From positions 1-31,469 of the IMG/VR virus record IMGVR_UViG_3300001786_000019: 31,469 bases of DNA; one strand, 5' to 3'. Origin of the DNA: a virus. The notes under the pieces were generated by a model, which saw nothing but the letters and a program-made list of their open reading frames with translations, ran no database searches and was not told the DNA's origin. This document shows positions 1 through 7,007 of the stretch, one piece after another (the first letter of the stretch is position 1; each line of letters starts with the position of its first letter). The position numbers and the translations under genes are program-made.

Positions 1-59
1 CCGTCAAGGTAGAGGGTTCTGCCTTCTTCATTTTTGACCCAATTCCAAAATTTGTTCAA
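1..59 (-). CDS. ClpP-like phage head protease, N-terminal fragment
   Basis: The start of a gene that runs off the window edge. A TTG start at 59 follows an AAAGGAGG ribosome binding site about 10 bases upstream, and the 19 visible residues (MNKFWNWVKNEEGRTLYLD) resemble the opening of the ClpP-type serine proteases that mature phage capsids. In HK97-like phages this gene directly follows the portal gene, as it would here without the inserted element. The TTG overlaps the original portal stop codon in the four bases TTGA, the tight coupling used elsewhere in this prophage. No catalytic residues are visible, so the family call rests on the N-terminus and gene order. Confidence 0.75.
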   Translation of the reverse strand, partial: MNKFWNWVKNEEGRTLYLD

Positions 60-98
60 GCTTCATCTGCCTCCTTTCCCGCACTACTTTTATTTGCG
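56..98 (-). pseudogene. Severed 3' end of the portal gene
   Basis: Reading from the five-base repeat at 99-103, this stretch encodes FANKSSAGKEADEA and then TGA, with the first two bases of the F codon supplied by the repeat. Joined to the main portal ORF at the matching repeat (3666-3670), it gives a smooth ...DAGAFANKSS... ending. Its stop overlaps the TTG start of the protease gene. This shows that the recombinase trio interrupted the portal gene about 13 codons before its end. Confidence 0.75.
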
Positions 99-103
99 AA
101 TGC
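99..103. repeat. Five-base direct repeat (left flank of RIT element)
   Basis: AATGC here and at 3666-3670 flank the recombinase trio in the same orientation. Collapsing the two copies restores an open portal reading frame that ends on the TTGA overlap with the protease gene. It is therefore either a target duplication or the shared crossover bases of the insertion. Confidence 0.65.
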
Positions 104-124
104 TTTACATTATGTCGGACTTTC

Positions 125-166
125 CATAAGCGGCGTTATGTGTAGCTGCACATAACGCAGCTTATG
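125..166. repeat. 18-bp arm palindrome at the left RIT end
   Basis: The arms CATAAGCGGCGTTATGTG and CACATAACGCAGCTTATG pair with a single mismatch around the loop TAGCTG. No equivalent exists at the right end. TTATGTCG occurs on both sides of it (109-116 and 162-169). It lies in the 58 bp that make the element asymmetric and could be part of the recombination site or an unrelated small insertion. Confidence 0.6.
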
Positions 167-190
167 TCGAGTAAGTGATTATGTTGAGTA
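162..190 (+). repeat. RIT inverted repeat, left copy
   Basis: Matches the reverse complement of 3637-3665 at 27 of 29 positions, and the inner 20 bases (171-190) match perfectly. The sub-motif GTAAGTGA recurs inverted at 237-244, so the end is an inverted pair, as expected for a tyrosine recombinase binding site. Confidence 0.75.
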
Positions 191-223
191 AAAGAAAAAC
201 ACTGACCGAAATCAGTGCTTTTC
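191..223 (-). terminator. Intrinsic terminator after the recombinase operon
   Basis: On the minus strand GAAAAGCACTGA pairs with TCAGTGTTTTTC (one wobble or mismatch) around the loop TTTCGG and runs into Ts. It lies just downstream of the last recombinase gene and would limit readthrough into the protease gene. Confidence 0.6.
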
Positions 224-250
224 GAGAGCTTTCAATTCACTTACTTAACA

Positions 251-1309
251 TTATTTTTGGCTGAAGTTCTTTAACCATTTAGCCATGTCGTTCTCCACAC
301 TGTTTGCTACGAAATCCAGCGGCGATTCAGGAAGTGGGTCGGAAGGCTCTGGCATAGGAATTTCAGCTTTTGAAAGAGCCTCTCTTTTCATTGCTGTATC
401 TGCACGAGCGTATCGTTCAGTGGTATTTAAATCGGAATGACCCAAAATATCACGTATATAAACGATGTTGTTTCCGGCCTGCAGCATATGCATAGCCTTA
501 CTGTGCCTCAAGGTATGTGGAGAAATTTGTTCAGGAAACAGATAAGGATTATCTTTCTTTCCTTCATTCACGTACTTGTCAAGGATATATTTGACACCGG
601 AACGTGACAGCTTGCCACCGGCCCTATTGGTGAAAACAAACTGCTCTTGAGCATTCCGTAAGTCAATCTTCCCCCGTTTCATGTATTCGTTGAGGTATTT
701 TACTGTTTGCGATAGAAACGGGACAATTCTTGTTTTGTTGCCTTTACCGGTAATCTTAACAATGGGAGGGGCTTCAAAACGAATATCCTTGAATTTTAGG
801 TCTGTTATCTCACTAACTCTGGCTCCGGTATCGTAAGTAAAGGCGAGCAAAGTAAGATCCCGCAGGCCTTCATTCGTGGAAGAGTCAGGCTGCGACAACA
901 GGCATCCCATCGCATCAGTTGAGAGATACGACATGACCGGTTTTGGTGTTTTCTTGAGTTTAACTCCATAAACGTCCTCTGAAAGTTTTAAGAACTGTGG
1001 ATTTTCTGTAGAAAGCCACCTACAGAATGTCCTTAAAACGACAAACCGCTGGTTACGTGAAGTTAATGAGCAACCGCGCTTATCTTCAAGCCACTTAGCG
1101 AACTCCATGAGAAGTTCCTTTGTCAGGAAGGTCATTGGAAGGCGCTCAGGGGTCATTTGCTTTTCTGTTTTCAGAAAAGTGATAAACAGCGAAAAAGTAT
1201 CCCTGTAGGAAAGAATGCTGTTCCTTGAAAGGCCACGCTGACCGGGTAAGTACACCGTAAGATATTTGTTGAGGTATAAGCCAAAGGTTTCTAAGTTAGA
1301 ATTTCGCAT
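251..1309 (-). CDS. Tyrosine recombinase, third gene of the RIT trio
   Basis: A 352-residue site-specific recombinase/integrase. It has an N-terminal SAM-like core-binding domain (roughly 10-110) and a C-terminal catalytic domain. The full catalytic set is visible: Arg in TGARVSEI, Lys in ITGKGNKTRIVPF, HTLRH, the GHSDLNTTERY histidine and the nucleophile Tyr. The start overlaps the end of the preceding gene by 14 bases and has GGAGG about 10 bases upstream, implying coupled translation. By position it would be called RitC, but family subtype was not tested. The three RIT recombinases are thought to act together; the individual role of each is not established. The terminator at 191-223 follows it. 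Confidence 0.9.
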   Translation of the reverse strand: MRNSNLETFGLYLNKYLTVYLPGQRGLSRNSILSYRDTFSLFITFLKTEKQMTPERLPMTFLTKELLMEFAKWLEDKRGCSLTSRNQRFVVLRTFCRWLSTENPQFLKLSEDVYGVKLKKTPKPVMSYLSTDAMGCLLSQPDSSTNEGLRDLTLLAFTYDTGARVSEITDLKFKDIRFEAPPIVKITGKGNKTRIVPFLSQTVKYLNEYMKRGKIDLRNAQEQFVFTNRAGGKLSRSGVKYILDKYVNEGKKDNPYLFPEQISPHTLRHSKAMHMLQAGNNIVYIRDILGHSDLNTTERYARADTAMKREALSKAEIPMPEPSDPLPESPLDFVANSVENDMAKWLKNFSQK

Positions 1310-2288
1310 CGTCTTCTACCTCCGGGAAAACATTTGGAAGATTCATCTGCATCTTGTCTGTAACCGTAGACAGCCTATCCTCGGTGAGCCGTATATACCT
1401 TTCGGTCGACTTAATTCCCGAGTGGCCTAAATACGCAGAAAGAATAGGCAGTGACACATATAAATCATTGCCTGCATCACTCAATCTGTTCATTGTTACA
1501 ACGGCAAAGGTGTGACGGAAATCGTGAACTCTCGGTCCGCGAAGTCTTCCTTCATATGGAATACCGCTTTCCTGTAAAACAAGCCTGAATCTTTTGTAGA
1601 TAGAACAAGATGTCAGCAGTAGACCTTTCCGGTAATAAAAAATCGGCATATCGTCAGTGATTTTATCCATGCAGCCCTCGGCATAATCCTTCAGGACCTT
1701 GGCGATGGAATCGCACATAGGAATAAGGCGCTCCTTGTCAAGCTTCGTGTGTTTTAGCGTTATTACATTGGCATCAAAATCAATGTCTGATGGCGTAATA
1801 GATAACGCTTCAGATATTCTCAATCCACAACTATACAGCAACCTAAACAATACCGGGATACATCTATGAAGATTGGGATACTGTTTTGTTGGCTTGATGT
1901 GATCAACGGTGTTCCAGATTGACTGCAGTTCCGACTCAGTGAATATATGAGGAACAAATGCTGTATTTCTCGAATATCGTACAGATGGGAGCCTCAACTG
2001 GATATATCCGAGGGAAAACATATACTGAGCCCACGCTGTCATGGCGCTTGTGAAGTTTGCCTTTGTTTTCAAACTTCTGTTGTCAGATTCGTCAATCCAA
2101 TTGTATATAGCATCCTCAGGGATGTTGCCATCCGGGCAATGCTCTTTGCAATAACGCATGAAGTAACGAACGGTCCTTTCTTCCGCTGCATATTTAAGTC
2201 CGGTTGACCTCTTGAAATCGATGAAATCCTGCAGTAGGTTTTCAAGTACGTTGATTGATATCGGCATTAATGTTTTTTCATTATTCAT
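1296..2288 (-). CDS. Tyrosine recombinase, second gene of the RIT trio
   Basis: A recombinase of 330 residues when started at MNNEKTLMPIS (2288), preferred over an upstream start because GGAGG lies just before it and the start overlaps the previous stop in ATGAATAA. Catalytic motifs are complete: CGLRISEALS (Arg), LKHTKLDKERLIPM (Lys), HDFRHTFAV (H..R), LGHSGIKSTERY (His and Tyr). The N-terminal part (10-110) resembles a core-binding domain. It sits between the other two recombinases with overlaps on both sides, the standard RIT arrangement, and would be RitB by order. Nothing suggests it is a phage integrase: it is bounded by the element's own ends. Confidence 0.9.
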   Translation of the reverse strand: MNNEKTLMPISINVLENLLQDFIDFKRSTGLKYAAEERTVRYFMRYCKEHCPDGNIPEDAIYNWIDESDNRSLKTKANFTSAMTAWAQYMFSLGYIQLRLPSVRYSRNTAFVPHIFTESELQSIWNTVDHIKPTKQYPNLHRCIPVLFRLLYSCGLRISEALSITPSDIDFDANVITLKHTKLDKERLIPMCDSIAKVLKDYAEGCMDKITDDMPIFYYRKGLLLTSCSIYKRFRLVLQESGIPYEGRLRGPRVHDFRHTFAVVTMNRLSDAGNDLYVSLPILSAYLGHSGIKSTERYIRLTEDRLSTVTDKMQMNLPNVFPEVEDDAKF

Positions 2289-3513
2289 AGTCCGGCACCT
2301 CCAGAGAACAATGACGAAGCTTCTCAATGTCAATACGCAGATAGCTGGAAGCTGAATTCTGGTTCACATGACCAAGGATATTCCCAATCACGTTGACCGG
2401 AGTATCCCTTTCCAACAGTCTACTTGCAAGGCTGTGCCTCAGCGAGTGCAGACCGTGCTGTCTGTTTTCGGGTGCCGTTATGCCGCTGCTCTTATAGTAC
2501 TTGTTGAAGATATGGTACATCATGCTCGTGGAGAGTTTTTGGTAGGGTAGCGTATGCTGTACAAACACTTCCTGGGCAACCGAATTGGGGCGGCCGTTCA
2601 TCCAGTAATCAATAACAGCCTTTCCTATCTGCTCTGTCAAAGGTAGTGTCAGCGGCTCGGAAGTTTTTTGCTGAACCAGGTTTATGCAGCCTTGATTCCA
2701 GATAAAGTTTTCAATCGTCAAACCTGAAATGTCGCCTGTCCGGAGTCCAAGATTGGCGGCAATTGCCATAATAGCGTAGTCGCGTTTACCTGTGGGGTTT
2801 GCACGATCAATTGCATTGAGCATCTGTTCGATCTCTTCTTCGCTCCAAACCTTATCAAGCTTTGCCTTTGCGTAATAACGGACCATTGGTACATATGCCG
2901 AAAGGTCTTCTGAACAAATGCCAGCCTTATAAAAATACCGAAGTGCATGGACAAGCGTAAAACGGACATTTACCAATTGGGCTTTTGAAAAGTGTGCCAG
3001 AGTCCTGAAATATTCATATAAATGAACGGCTTCAAGTTTATCTGGAATAACATATCTGGAATGCAGAAAACAAACAAAATGATATAGATTCAATTCGTGT
3101 TTTCTGCAGGTTTGGTCAGCGTAGCCCAAAGCTTTGCGCTCATCAACAAACCTTACGCTTACATCTTTATATTCAGCCGGCCATTTTACTACTTCACCAC
3201 GTGTATTTCGAGGAATATATCCGTGCAGCTTGAAATCTGTAAGTGCACGGATAGCACGGACCTTCTGATTCATGTAGGGAGACAAAGAAGAATTGTCAAC
3301 TCCATTTTCCCCGAGGGACATGTGGTATTTTTCGAGCATATATTGCTCGGCAAGTTCGGCGCTGTAATGAGTAATGCCCTTACTAAGGGCGAAATTGTAC
3401 ATACTGCGCCACGTACGCACATAGCAAGTCACGGAGGTATAAGTATAGTTATTTGCCTCCATGTGATCCCTTGCCATTTGAATAAGTACTAAGAATTCAA
3501 CATCACTGTTCAT
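2281..3513 (-). CDS. Tyrosine recombinase, first gene of the RIT trio
   Basis: The longest of the trio, 410 residues from the ATG at 3513. That start has GGAGG seven bases upstream, while the longer reading frame from 3585 would read through the promoter region. Residues 1-200 probably carry two helical DNA-contact segments, and the catalytic domain follows: LGLRTGDISGL (Arg), VQQKTSEPLTLPL (Lys), HSLRHSLASRLL, LGHVNQNSASSYLRI (His, Tyr). It is first in the operon and would be RitA by order. The promoter at 3557-3585 and a long dyad overlapping its ribosome binding site (3524-3627) suggest its expression is controlled. Confidence 0.9.
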   Translation of the reverse strand: MNSDVEFLVLIQMARDHMEANNYTYTSVTCYVRTWRSMYNFALSKGITHYSAELAEQYMLEKYHMSLGENGVDNSSLSPYMNQKVRAIRALTDFKLHGYIPRNTRGEVVKWPAEYKDVSVRFVDERKALGYADQTCRKHELNLYHFVCFLHSRYVIPDKLEAVHLYEYFRTLAHFSKAQLVNVRFTLVHALRYFYKAGICSEDLSAYVPMVRYYAKAKLDKVWSEEEIEQMLNAIDRANPTGKRDYAIMAIAANLGLRTGDISGLTIENFIWNQGCINLVQQKTSEPLTLPLTEQIGKAVIDYWMNGRPNSVAQEVFVQHTLPYQKLSTSMMYHIFNKYYKSSGITAPENRQHGLHSLRHSLASRLLERDTPVNVIGNILGHVNQNSASSYLRIDIEKLRHCSLEVPDYE

Positions 3514-3523
3514 GTGATCACCT

Positions 3524-3627
3524 CCACGAACAGTATAATATATTATGTTGAGTAATTTATTACGGAGCAAAAATTGTGCTGTCAAAACCCATTGTTTGTA
3601 AGTGATTATGCGGAAATCTGTTCGTGG
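3524..3627. promoter_or_regulatory. Ten-base dyad bracketing the recombinase promoter
   Basis: CCACGAACAG (3524-3533) and CTGTTCGTGG (3618-3627) are perfect inverted copies about 85 bases apart. They bracket the promoter, and one arm touches the GGAGG of the first recombinase. They could bind a repressor or the recombinases, or pair in a readthrough transcript from the phage to hide the ribosome binding site. The role is inferred. Confidence 0.45.
3557..3585 (-). promoter_or_regulatory. Promoter for the recombinase trio
   Basis: On the minus strand TTGACA (3585-3580), a 17-base spacer and TAATAA (3562-3557) form a good SigA-type promoter ahead of the first recombinase at 3513. It lies inside the element, so the trio does not depend on phage transcription. 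Confidence 0.6.
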
Positions 3628-3636
3628 TGACCGAAC

Positions 3637-3665
3637 TACTCAACATAATCACTTACTTTACATAA
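3637..3665 (-). repeat. RIT inverted repeat, right copy
   Basis: Partner of 162-190 (27 of 29 bases). GTAAGTGATTATG (3598-3610) and its inverted copy (3644-3656) form a 13-base dyad that mirrors the inverted pair at the left end. It directly abuts the AATGC flank at 3666-3670 and supplies the last codons and the stop of the truncated portal ORF. Confidence 0.75.
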
Positions 3666-4864
3666 AATGCTCCAGCATCAGCAAGTTTGGTCATGTTGCC
3701 GTTGATCAGATAGAGATCTCCGCCGAGTTCATCCGGAATCCGATTCAGATTTTCCAGCTCTCTGATATCGTTTGATGACATCCAGCCGTTTTGCCGGCCA
3801 ATCGCATAACCGTTCATTCTGCTTTGATAATCTCCTCGAAGGAGACCGTCTACATTGAACCTGATGAAATAATCCTTCTTCTCAACAGAGGGAAGAAGCG
3901 CCCTTTGCATTGCCTGCTCCCACCTTACAACCCACGGATCGAGCGTATACTTCACAAACTCAAGGCTCTGCTGCTCAATATTAGAGAAGCTGGATTTCTC
4001 AAGATCGCCAATCATGTGCGGCGGTATCCTGAAAATTCTAGCTATCTCTGTAATCTGAAATTTGCGCGTCGCAATGAACTGGGCTTGCTCTGGCGGAATA
4101 CCGATACTTTGAAACTTCATGCCTTCTTCCAAGACTGCTATCCGATGCGCGTTTCCACTACCTTGATAAACCGCGTTCCAGCTGTCCCTTACTCGTTTTG
4201 GGTCCTTGACCACACCGGGATGCTCAAGTACTCCGCCCGGATTTGCGCCGTTTGCGAAAAAAGTGGCCCCATATTCCTCGCAGGCTAGAGCCATACCGAT
4301 AGCATTTTTTGCCATGGCGATGGGAGAGTAACCGACCAGCCCGTCAAAACCAAGCCCTGGAATATGCAAGACATCCTCTTTTCGAAGAATGGCTGAACCG
4401 GTATCCTTTCGGTATTCGTAGTAAAGCTCTCCAGCCTGCGTTCTATCAACCACCATCCTGTCGGGCAGCAGGGGATAGAGTGACAGCACATTTCCCCTGC
4501 CATCGCGAATGATCTGTGCATAGGCGTTTCCCCATAATAAAAGATGACTCATCAGTGTCTCACGAAACACAAATGAAGACATCTCAGGGTTTGGCTCGTC
4601 ATGGAGTAAATGATAGAGGTGGTGATTTGTTGCTTTTTCCTTACCGCGTTCTGTGTGTTTGTAGGTATGAAGCGGCAGGCTCGCTATGGTTTCTGCTAGA
4701 ATCCTAACACAGGCGTAAACCGCTGTGGTCTGCATGGCTGTGCGCTCGTTGACGCTCTTGCCGCTGGATGTTGTGCCGAAGAAGAAGCTGTAAGTAGAGC
4801 CAAACAGGCTGTTTGCAGGTCGGTCTCTGGCTTTAACTAACCAGCGCAAAAAAGGCAGCCTCAT
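3653..4864 (-). CDS. HK97-family portal protein, C-terminus replaced by RIT insertion
   Basis: Portal proteins form the dodecameric ring at one capsid vertex through which DNA is packaged. The 403 residues match the HK97 portal family: an early VNERTAMQTTAVYACVRILAETIASLPL segment, HHLYHLLHDEPNPEMSSFVF, and the conserved FRIPPHMIGDLEKSSFSNIEQQ block. Its start overlaps the DUF3310 gene by ATGA. The last three residues (YVK) and the stop come from the RIT element; about 13 native residues now lie at 56-98. Because the portal tail is often variable the protein may still work, but coupling to the protease gene is lost. Confidence 0.9.
   Translation of the reverse strand: MRLPFLRWLVKARDRPANSLFGSTYSFFFGTTSSGKSVNERTAMQTTAVYACVRILAETIASLPLHTYKHTERGKEKATNHHLYHLLHDEPNPEMSSFVFRETLMSHLLLWGNAYAQIIRDGRGNVLSLYPLLPDRMVVDRTQAGELYYEYRKDTGSAILRKEDVLHIPGLGFDGLVGYSPIAMAKNAIGMALACEEYGATFFANGANPGGVLEHPGVVKDPKRVRDSWNAVYQGSGNAHRIAVLEEGMKFQSIGIPPEQAQFIATRKFQITEIARIFRIPPHMIGDLEKSSFSNIEQQSLEFVKYTLDPWVVRWEQAMQRALLPSVEKKDYFIRFNVDGLLRGDYQSRMNGYAIGRQNGWMSSNDIRELENLNRIPDELGGDLYLINGNMTKLADAGAFYVK
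3666..3670. repeat. Five-base direct repeat (right flank of RIT element)
   Basis: Second AATGC copy, inside the portal coding sequence, matching 99-103. It marks the right insertion junction. Confidence 0.65.
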
Positions 4865-5088
4865 CGCTTTTCACGCTCCTGTTCAAGCTGGATTAGAGCC
4901 TTTAAATAGAACTCGCCTTTTTGCAGGTCCTGCACGCCGCCTTTATGTTTGTAGCGCCACAGGTATTTCATGCAGTTGCCCCTAAGATATCCGGCAAACG
5001 CCTCAGCTGTCATGGAGGCACGTATTGCTTCAATACACTCAATGGTGCCGCTTGTATAATGTTTCGGGTGATTGACCTCATCAGACAC
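4861..5088 (-). CDS. DUF3310 protein
   Basis: A 75-residue protein with the DUF3310 signature: an N-terminal VNHPKHYTSG motif, IECIEAI, GYLRGNCMKYLWRYKHKGG and a Leu-rich C-terminal helix. The GTG start at 5088 is chosen because AAAGGGGG lies seven bases upstream, the product then begins MSDEVNHPKHY as in relatives, and it overlaps the terminase stop by eight bases. A longer frame to 5184 exists but would run deep inside the terminase gene. DUF3310 proteins are small phage proteins, sometimes called nucleotide kinase-like, without a proven role. Here it is coupled to both the large terminase and the portal. Confidence 0.85.
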   Translation of the reverse strand: MSDEVNHPKHYTSGTIECIEAIRASMTAEAFAGYLRGNCMKYLWRYKHKGGVQDLQKGEFYLKALIQLEQEREKR

Positions 5089-6682
5089 TCCAAATCCCCC
5101 TTTCGTCATAGATGCTGCCGCCGGTATTGCCGGAACCGCAGCGGATGGCTCTATCCAGCGCCATAATGGTAGCAACCGCGCCATCGATCCTTTCTGTGCT
5201 TTTTTCTTTGTCCGGCTTGATATTGCCGGCCGGGTCAGTGCGGATGAAGATATTATCCATCATCCAGCGCAAGACCGGCTGACCGCCATGGGCGATTTTC
5301 TCTTCCAAGGTAAGCTTCATCAGTTCCTTTGTCGGCGGCGACATATCTTTAAAGCCCTGCCCGAAAGGAACGACCGTAAAACCAAGACCCTCAAGGTTCT
5401 GTGTCATCTGCACAGCACCCCAGCGGTCAAAGGCGATCTCGCGGATGTTGTAGCGCTTGCCAAGCTCATCAATGAAGCGCTCGATGAAGCCGTAATGCAC
5501 CACATTGCCCTCGGTGGTCAGCAGATGGCCTCGCTTCTCCCAGAGGTCGTACTGCACATGGTCGCGCCGAACGCGCAGTCCGATATTATTTTCCGGCATC
5601 CAGAAAAACGGCAGGACGCTGTATTTGTCGTCCTCATCCGCCGGCGGGAAGACCAGCACAAAGGCGGTAATATCCGTAGTGGAAGAGAGGTCAAGCCCGC
5701 CGTAGCAAACTCGCCCTTCAAGGCTTGCTGAATCTATCGGGAAAGCGCATGCGTCCCATTTCGCCATTGGCATCCAGCGGACGGCTTGCTTAACAGGCTG
5801 GTTAAGATGAAACTGTCTGAAATGGTTCTCCTCCGCCGGATTTTGTTTCGCTGATTCACACATCGAACGAAGGTATTCCTCCTTGACGGTGATCCCGAGC
5901 GACGGGTTGGACAGCTTCCATACCTTAGGGTCTGTCCAGTCAGCATCCTCCGGTGTGCTGAATACGACAGGATAAAAAGTCGGATCTGTCTTGCGGCCAT
6001 TGAGAATATCCAGAGCCTTGGCATAAACCTCATAACAGATTGAGTTTGTATCAGAGCTGACGGTCGTAATGACGAAATTTAGCGGTTGCCTCCTTGCCGC
6101 GCCGGCGCCCTTTGTCATTACATCGTAGAGTTCGCGGTCTTTTTGACCGAGCAGTTCATCAAATACCGTCGCGTGTATGTTCAGTCCGAATTTTGTCGAT
6201 ACCTCGCTCGACAAGGCTTGGTAGTAGCTGCGCGTCGGGTGATAGATGATGCGCTTCGTGGAATCGAGCAGCTTCACACGCCGCTGAAGCGCCGGAGGTG
6301 CCAGTCGGCACATATCTCGCGCCACATCAAAAACGATGGCGCTTTGTTTGCGGTCGTTTGCGCAGCCGTAGACCTCTGCGGCTTCTTCGCTATCTGCGCA
6401 AAGCATATACAGCGCGACAGCGGCCGCAAGTTCGCTCTTGCCGCTTTTTTTGCTGCAGGTTATGAAAGCAGTAGTAAACTGGCGGTTCCCGTCCGGCTTA
6501 ATGACGCCAAAGATATCCCGGATAATCTGTTCCTGCCACGGTAGCAGCACAAACTGTTTCCCTGACCATTCGCCCTTCGTGTGACAAAGCAGTTTGATGA
6601 ACTCTACCGCGTGGTCAGCGCGCTCTTTGTCATACCGCGAAGTCGGCAGCATAAAACGGGTGGGGATAAACTTTTTAGCCAT
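5081..6682 (-). CDS. terL: Terminase large subunit
   Basis: The ATP-driven DNA packaging motor and headful or site-specific nuclease, 533 residues. The N-terminal ATPase has a Walker A variant at CSKKSGKSELAAA (about residues 78-90) and a Walker B at ATVFDELLG (about 172), followed by the coupling motif ITTVSSDTN. The C-terminal RNase H-like nuclease shows acidic residues in GGLDLSSTTDITAF (about 330), EIAFDRWGAVQ and RIDGAVATIMAL. Start at 6682 is supported by AAAGGAGG directly upstream. It lies between DUF4314 and DUF3310 in the usual order before the portal. No lesions are visible. Confidence 0.95.
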   Translation of the reverse strand: MAKKFIPTRFMLPTSRYDKERADHAVEFIKLLCHTKGEWSGKQFVLLPWQEQIIRDIFGVIKPDGNRQFTTAFITCSKKSGKSELAAAVALYMLCADSEEAAEVYGCANDRKQSAIVFDVARDMCRLAPPALQRRVKLLDSTKRIIYHPTRSYYQALSSEVSTKFGLNIHATVFDELLGQKDRELYDVMTKGAGAARRQPLNFVITTVSSDTNSICYEVYAKALDILNGRKTDPTFYPVVFSTPEDADWTDPKVWKLSNPSLGITVKEEYLRSMCESAKQNPAEENHFRQFHLNQPVKQAVRWMPMAKWDACAFPIDSASLEGRVCYGGLDLSSTTDITAFVLVFPPADEDDKYSVLPFFWMPENNIGLRVRRDHVQYDLWEKRGHLLTTEGNVVHYGFIERFIDELGKRYNIREIAFDRWGAVQMTQNLEGLGFTVVPFGQGFKDMSPPTKELMKLTLEEKIAHGGQPVLRWMMDNIFIRTDPAGNIKPDKEKSTERIDGAVATIMALDRAIRCGSGNTGGSIYDERGIWSV

Positions 6683-6782
6683 GCTGCCGCCTCCTTTCAA
6701 GGCAATAGAAAAGACCTCCGTGTTGGAAGTCCTAAAAAGCTATCTGTACGAGAGACAACCCCTTGCGGGGCGTCCTCGGCTG

Positions 6783-7007
6783 CTAGAGCTTTATTACCGC
6801 ATCTTCACCATACACAACACCTAGGGTTGAGCCGCAGGTCCAGATACAAAATATTGTTCCAGCGTCGTCGACAAAATCAACGAACCCCCTTTGGCCTGGC
6901 TTCATATCAGAGTATTGGTCGTTCATCCTGACAAGTTCCACTCGAGTGCCTTGAGGATACTCTTTGCGCAGGCGCTCCACCGTCTCTTTGGAAGGAAACT
7001 TATTCAT
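6783..7007 (-). CDS. DUF4314 protein
   Basis: A 74-residue protein of the DUF4314 type: VERLRKEYPQGTRVELVRM, then MKPGQRGFVDFVDDAGTIFCIWTCGSTLGVVYGED, a compact beta-rich SH3-like pattern. The ATG at 7007 has GGAGGT eight bases upstream and overlaps the previous stop in ATGAATAA; the TTG two codons earlier would sit too close to the ribosome binding site. DUF4314 proteins are common beside terminase genes in Firmicutes prophages and their function is unknown. Confidence 0.8.
   Translation of the reverse strand: MNKFPSKETVERLRKEYPQGTRVELVRMNDQYSDMKPGQRGFVDFVDDAGTIFCIWTCGSTLGVVYGEDAVIKL

Larger units (their letters stand above)
104..3665 (-). mobile_element. RIT element (recombinase in trio) inserted in portal gene
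   Basis: A self-contained element of about 3.56 kb carrying three overlapping tyrosine recombinase genes on the minus strand and nothing else, the hallmark of RIT elements. It is bounded by the repeat AATGC. Its inverted repeats (162-190 and 3637-3665, 27 of 29 bases matching) are flush with the right boundary but lie 58 bp inside the left boundary, where a palindrome (125-166) fills the gap. It has its own promoter (3557-3585) and an exit terminator (191-223). All three enzymes keep their catalytic residues, so it may still be mobile. Confidence 0.8.

Noticed and set aside
251-3513. One of the three recombinases as the prophage integrase
   Set aside because: All three lie in one overlapping operon within shared inverted ends that interrupt the portal gene, so they belong to the RIT element. 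A phage integrase would sit at the lysogeny end.
251-3513. Tn554-type transposon
   Set aside because: Tn554 has two tyrosine recombinases and a different small third protein; here all three proteins carry full recombinase catalytic motifs.
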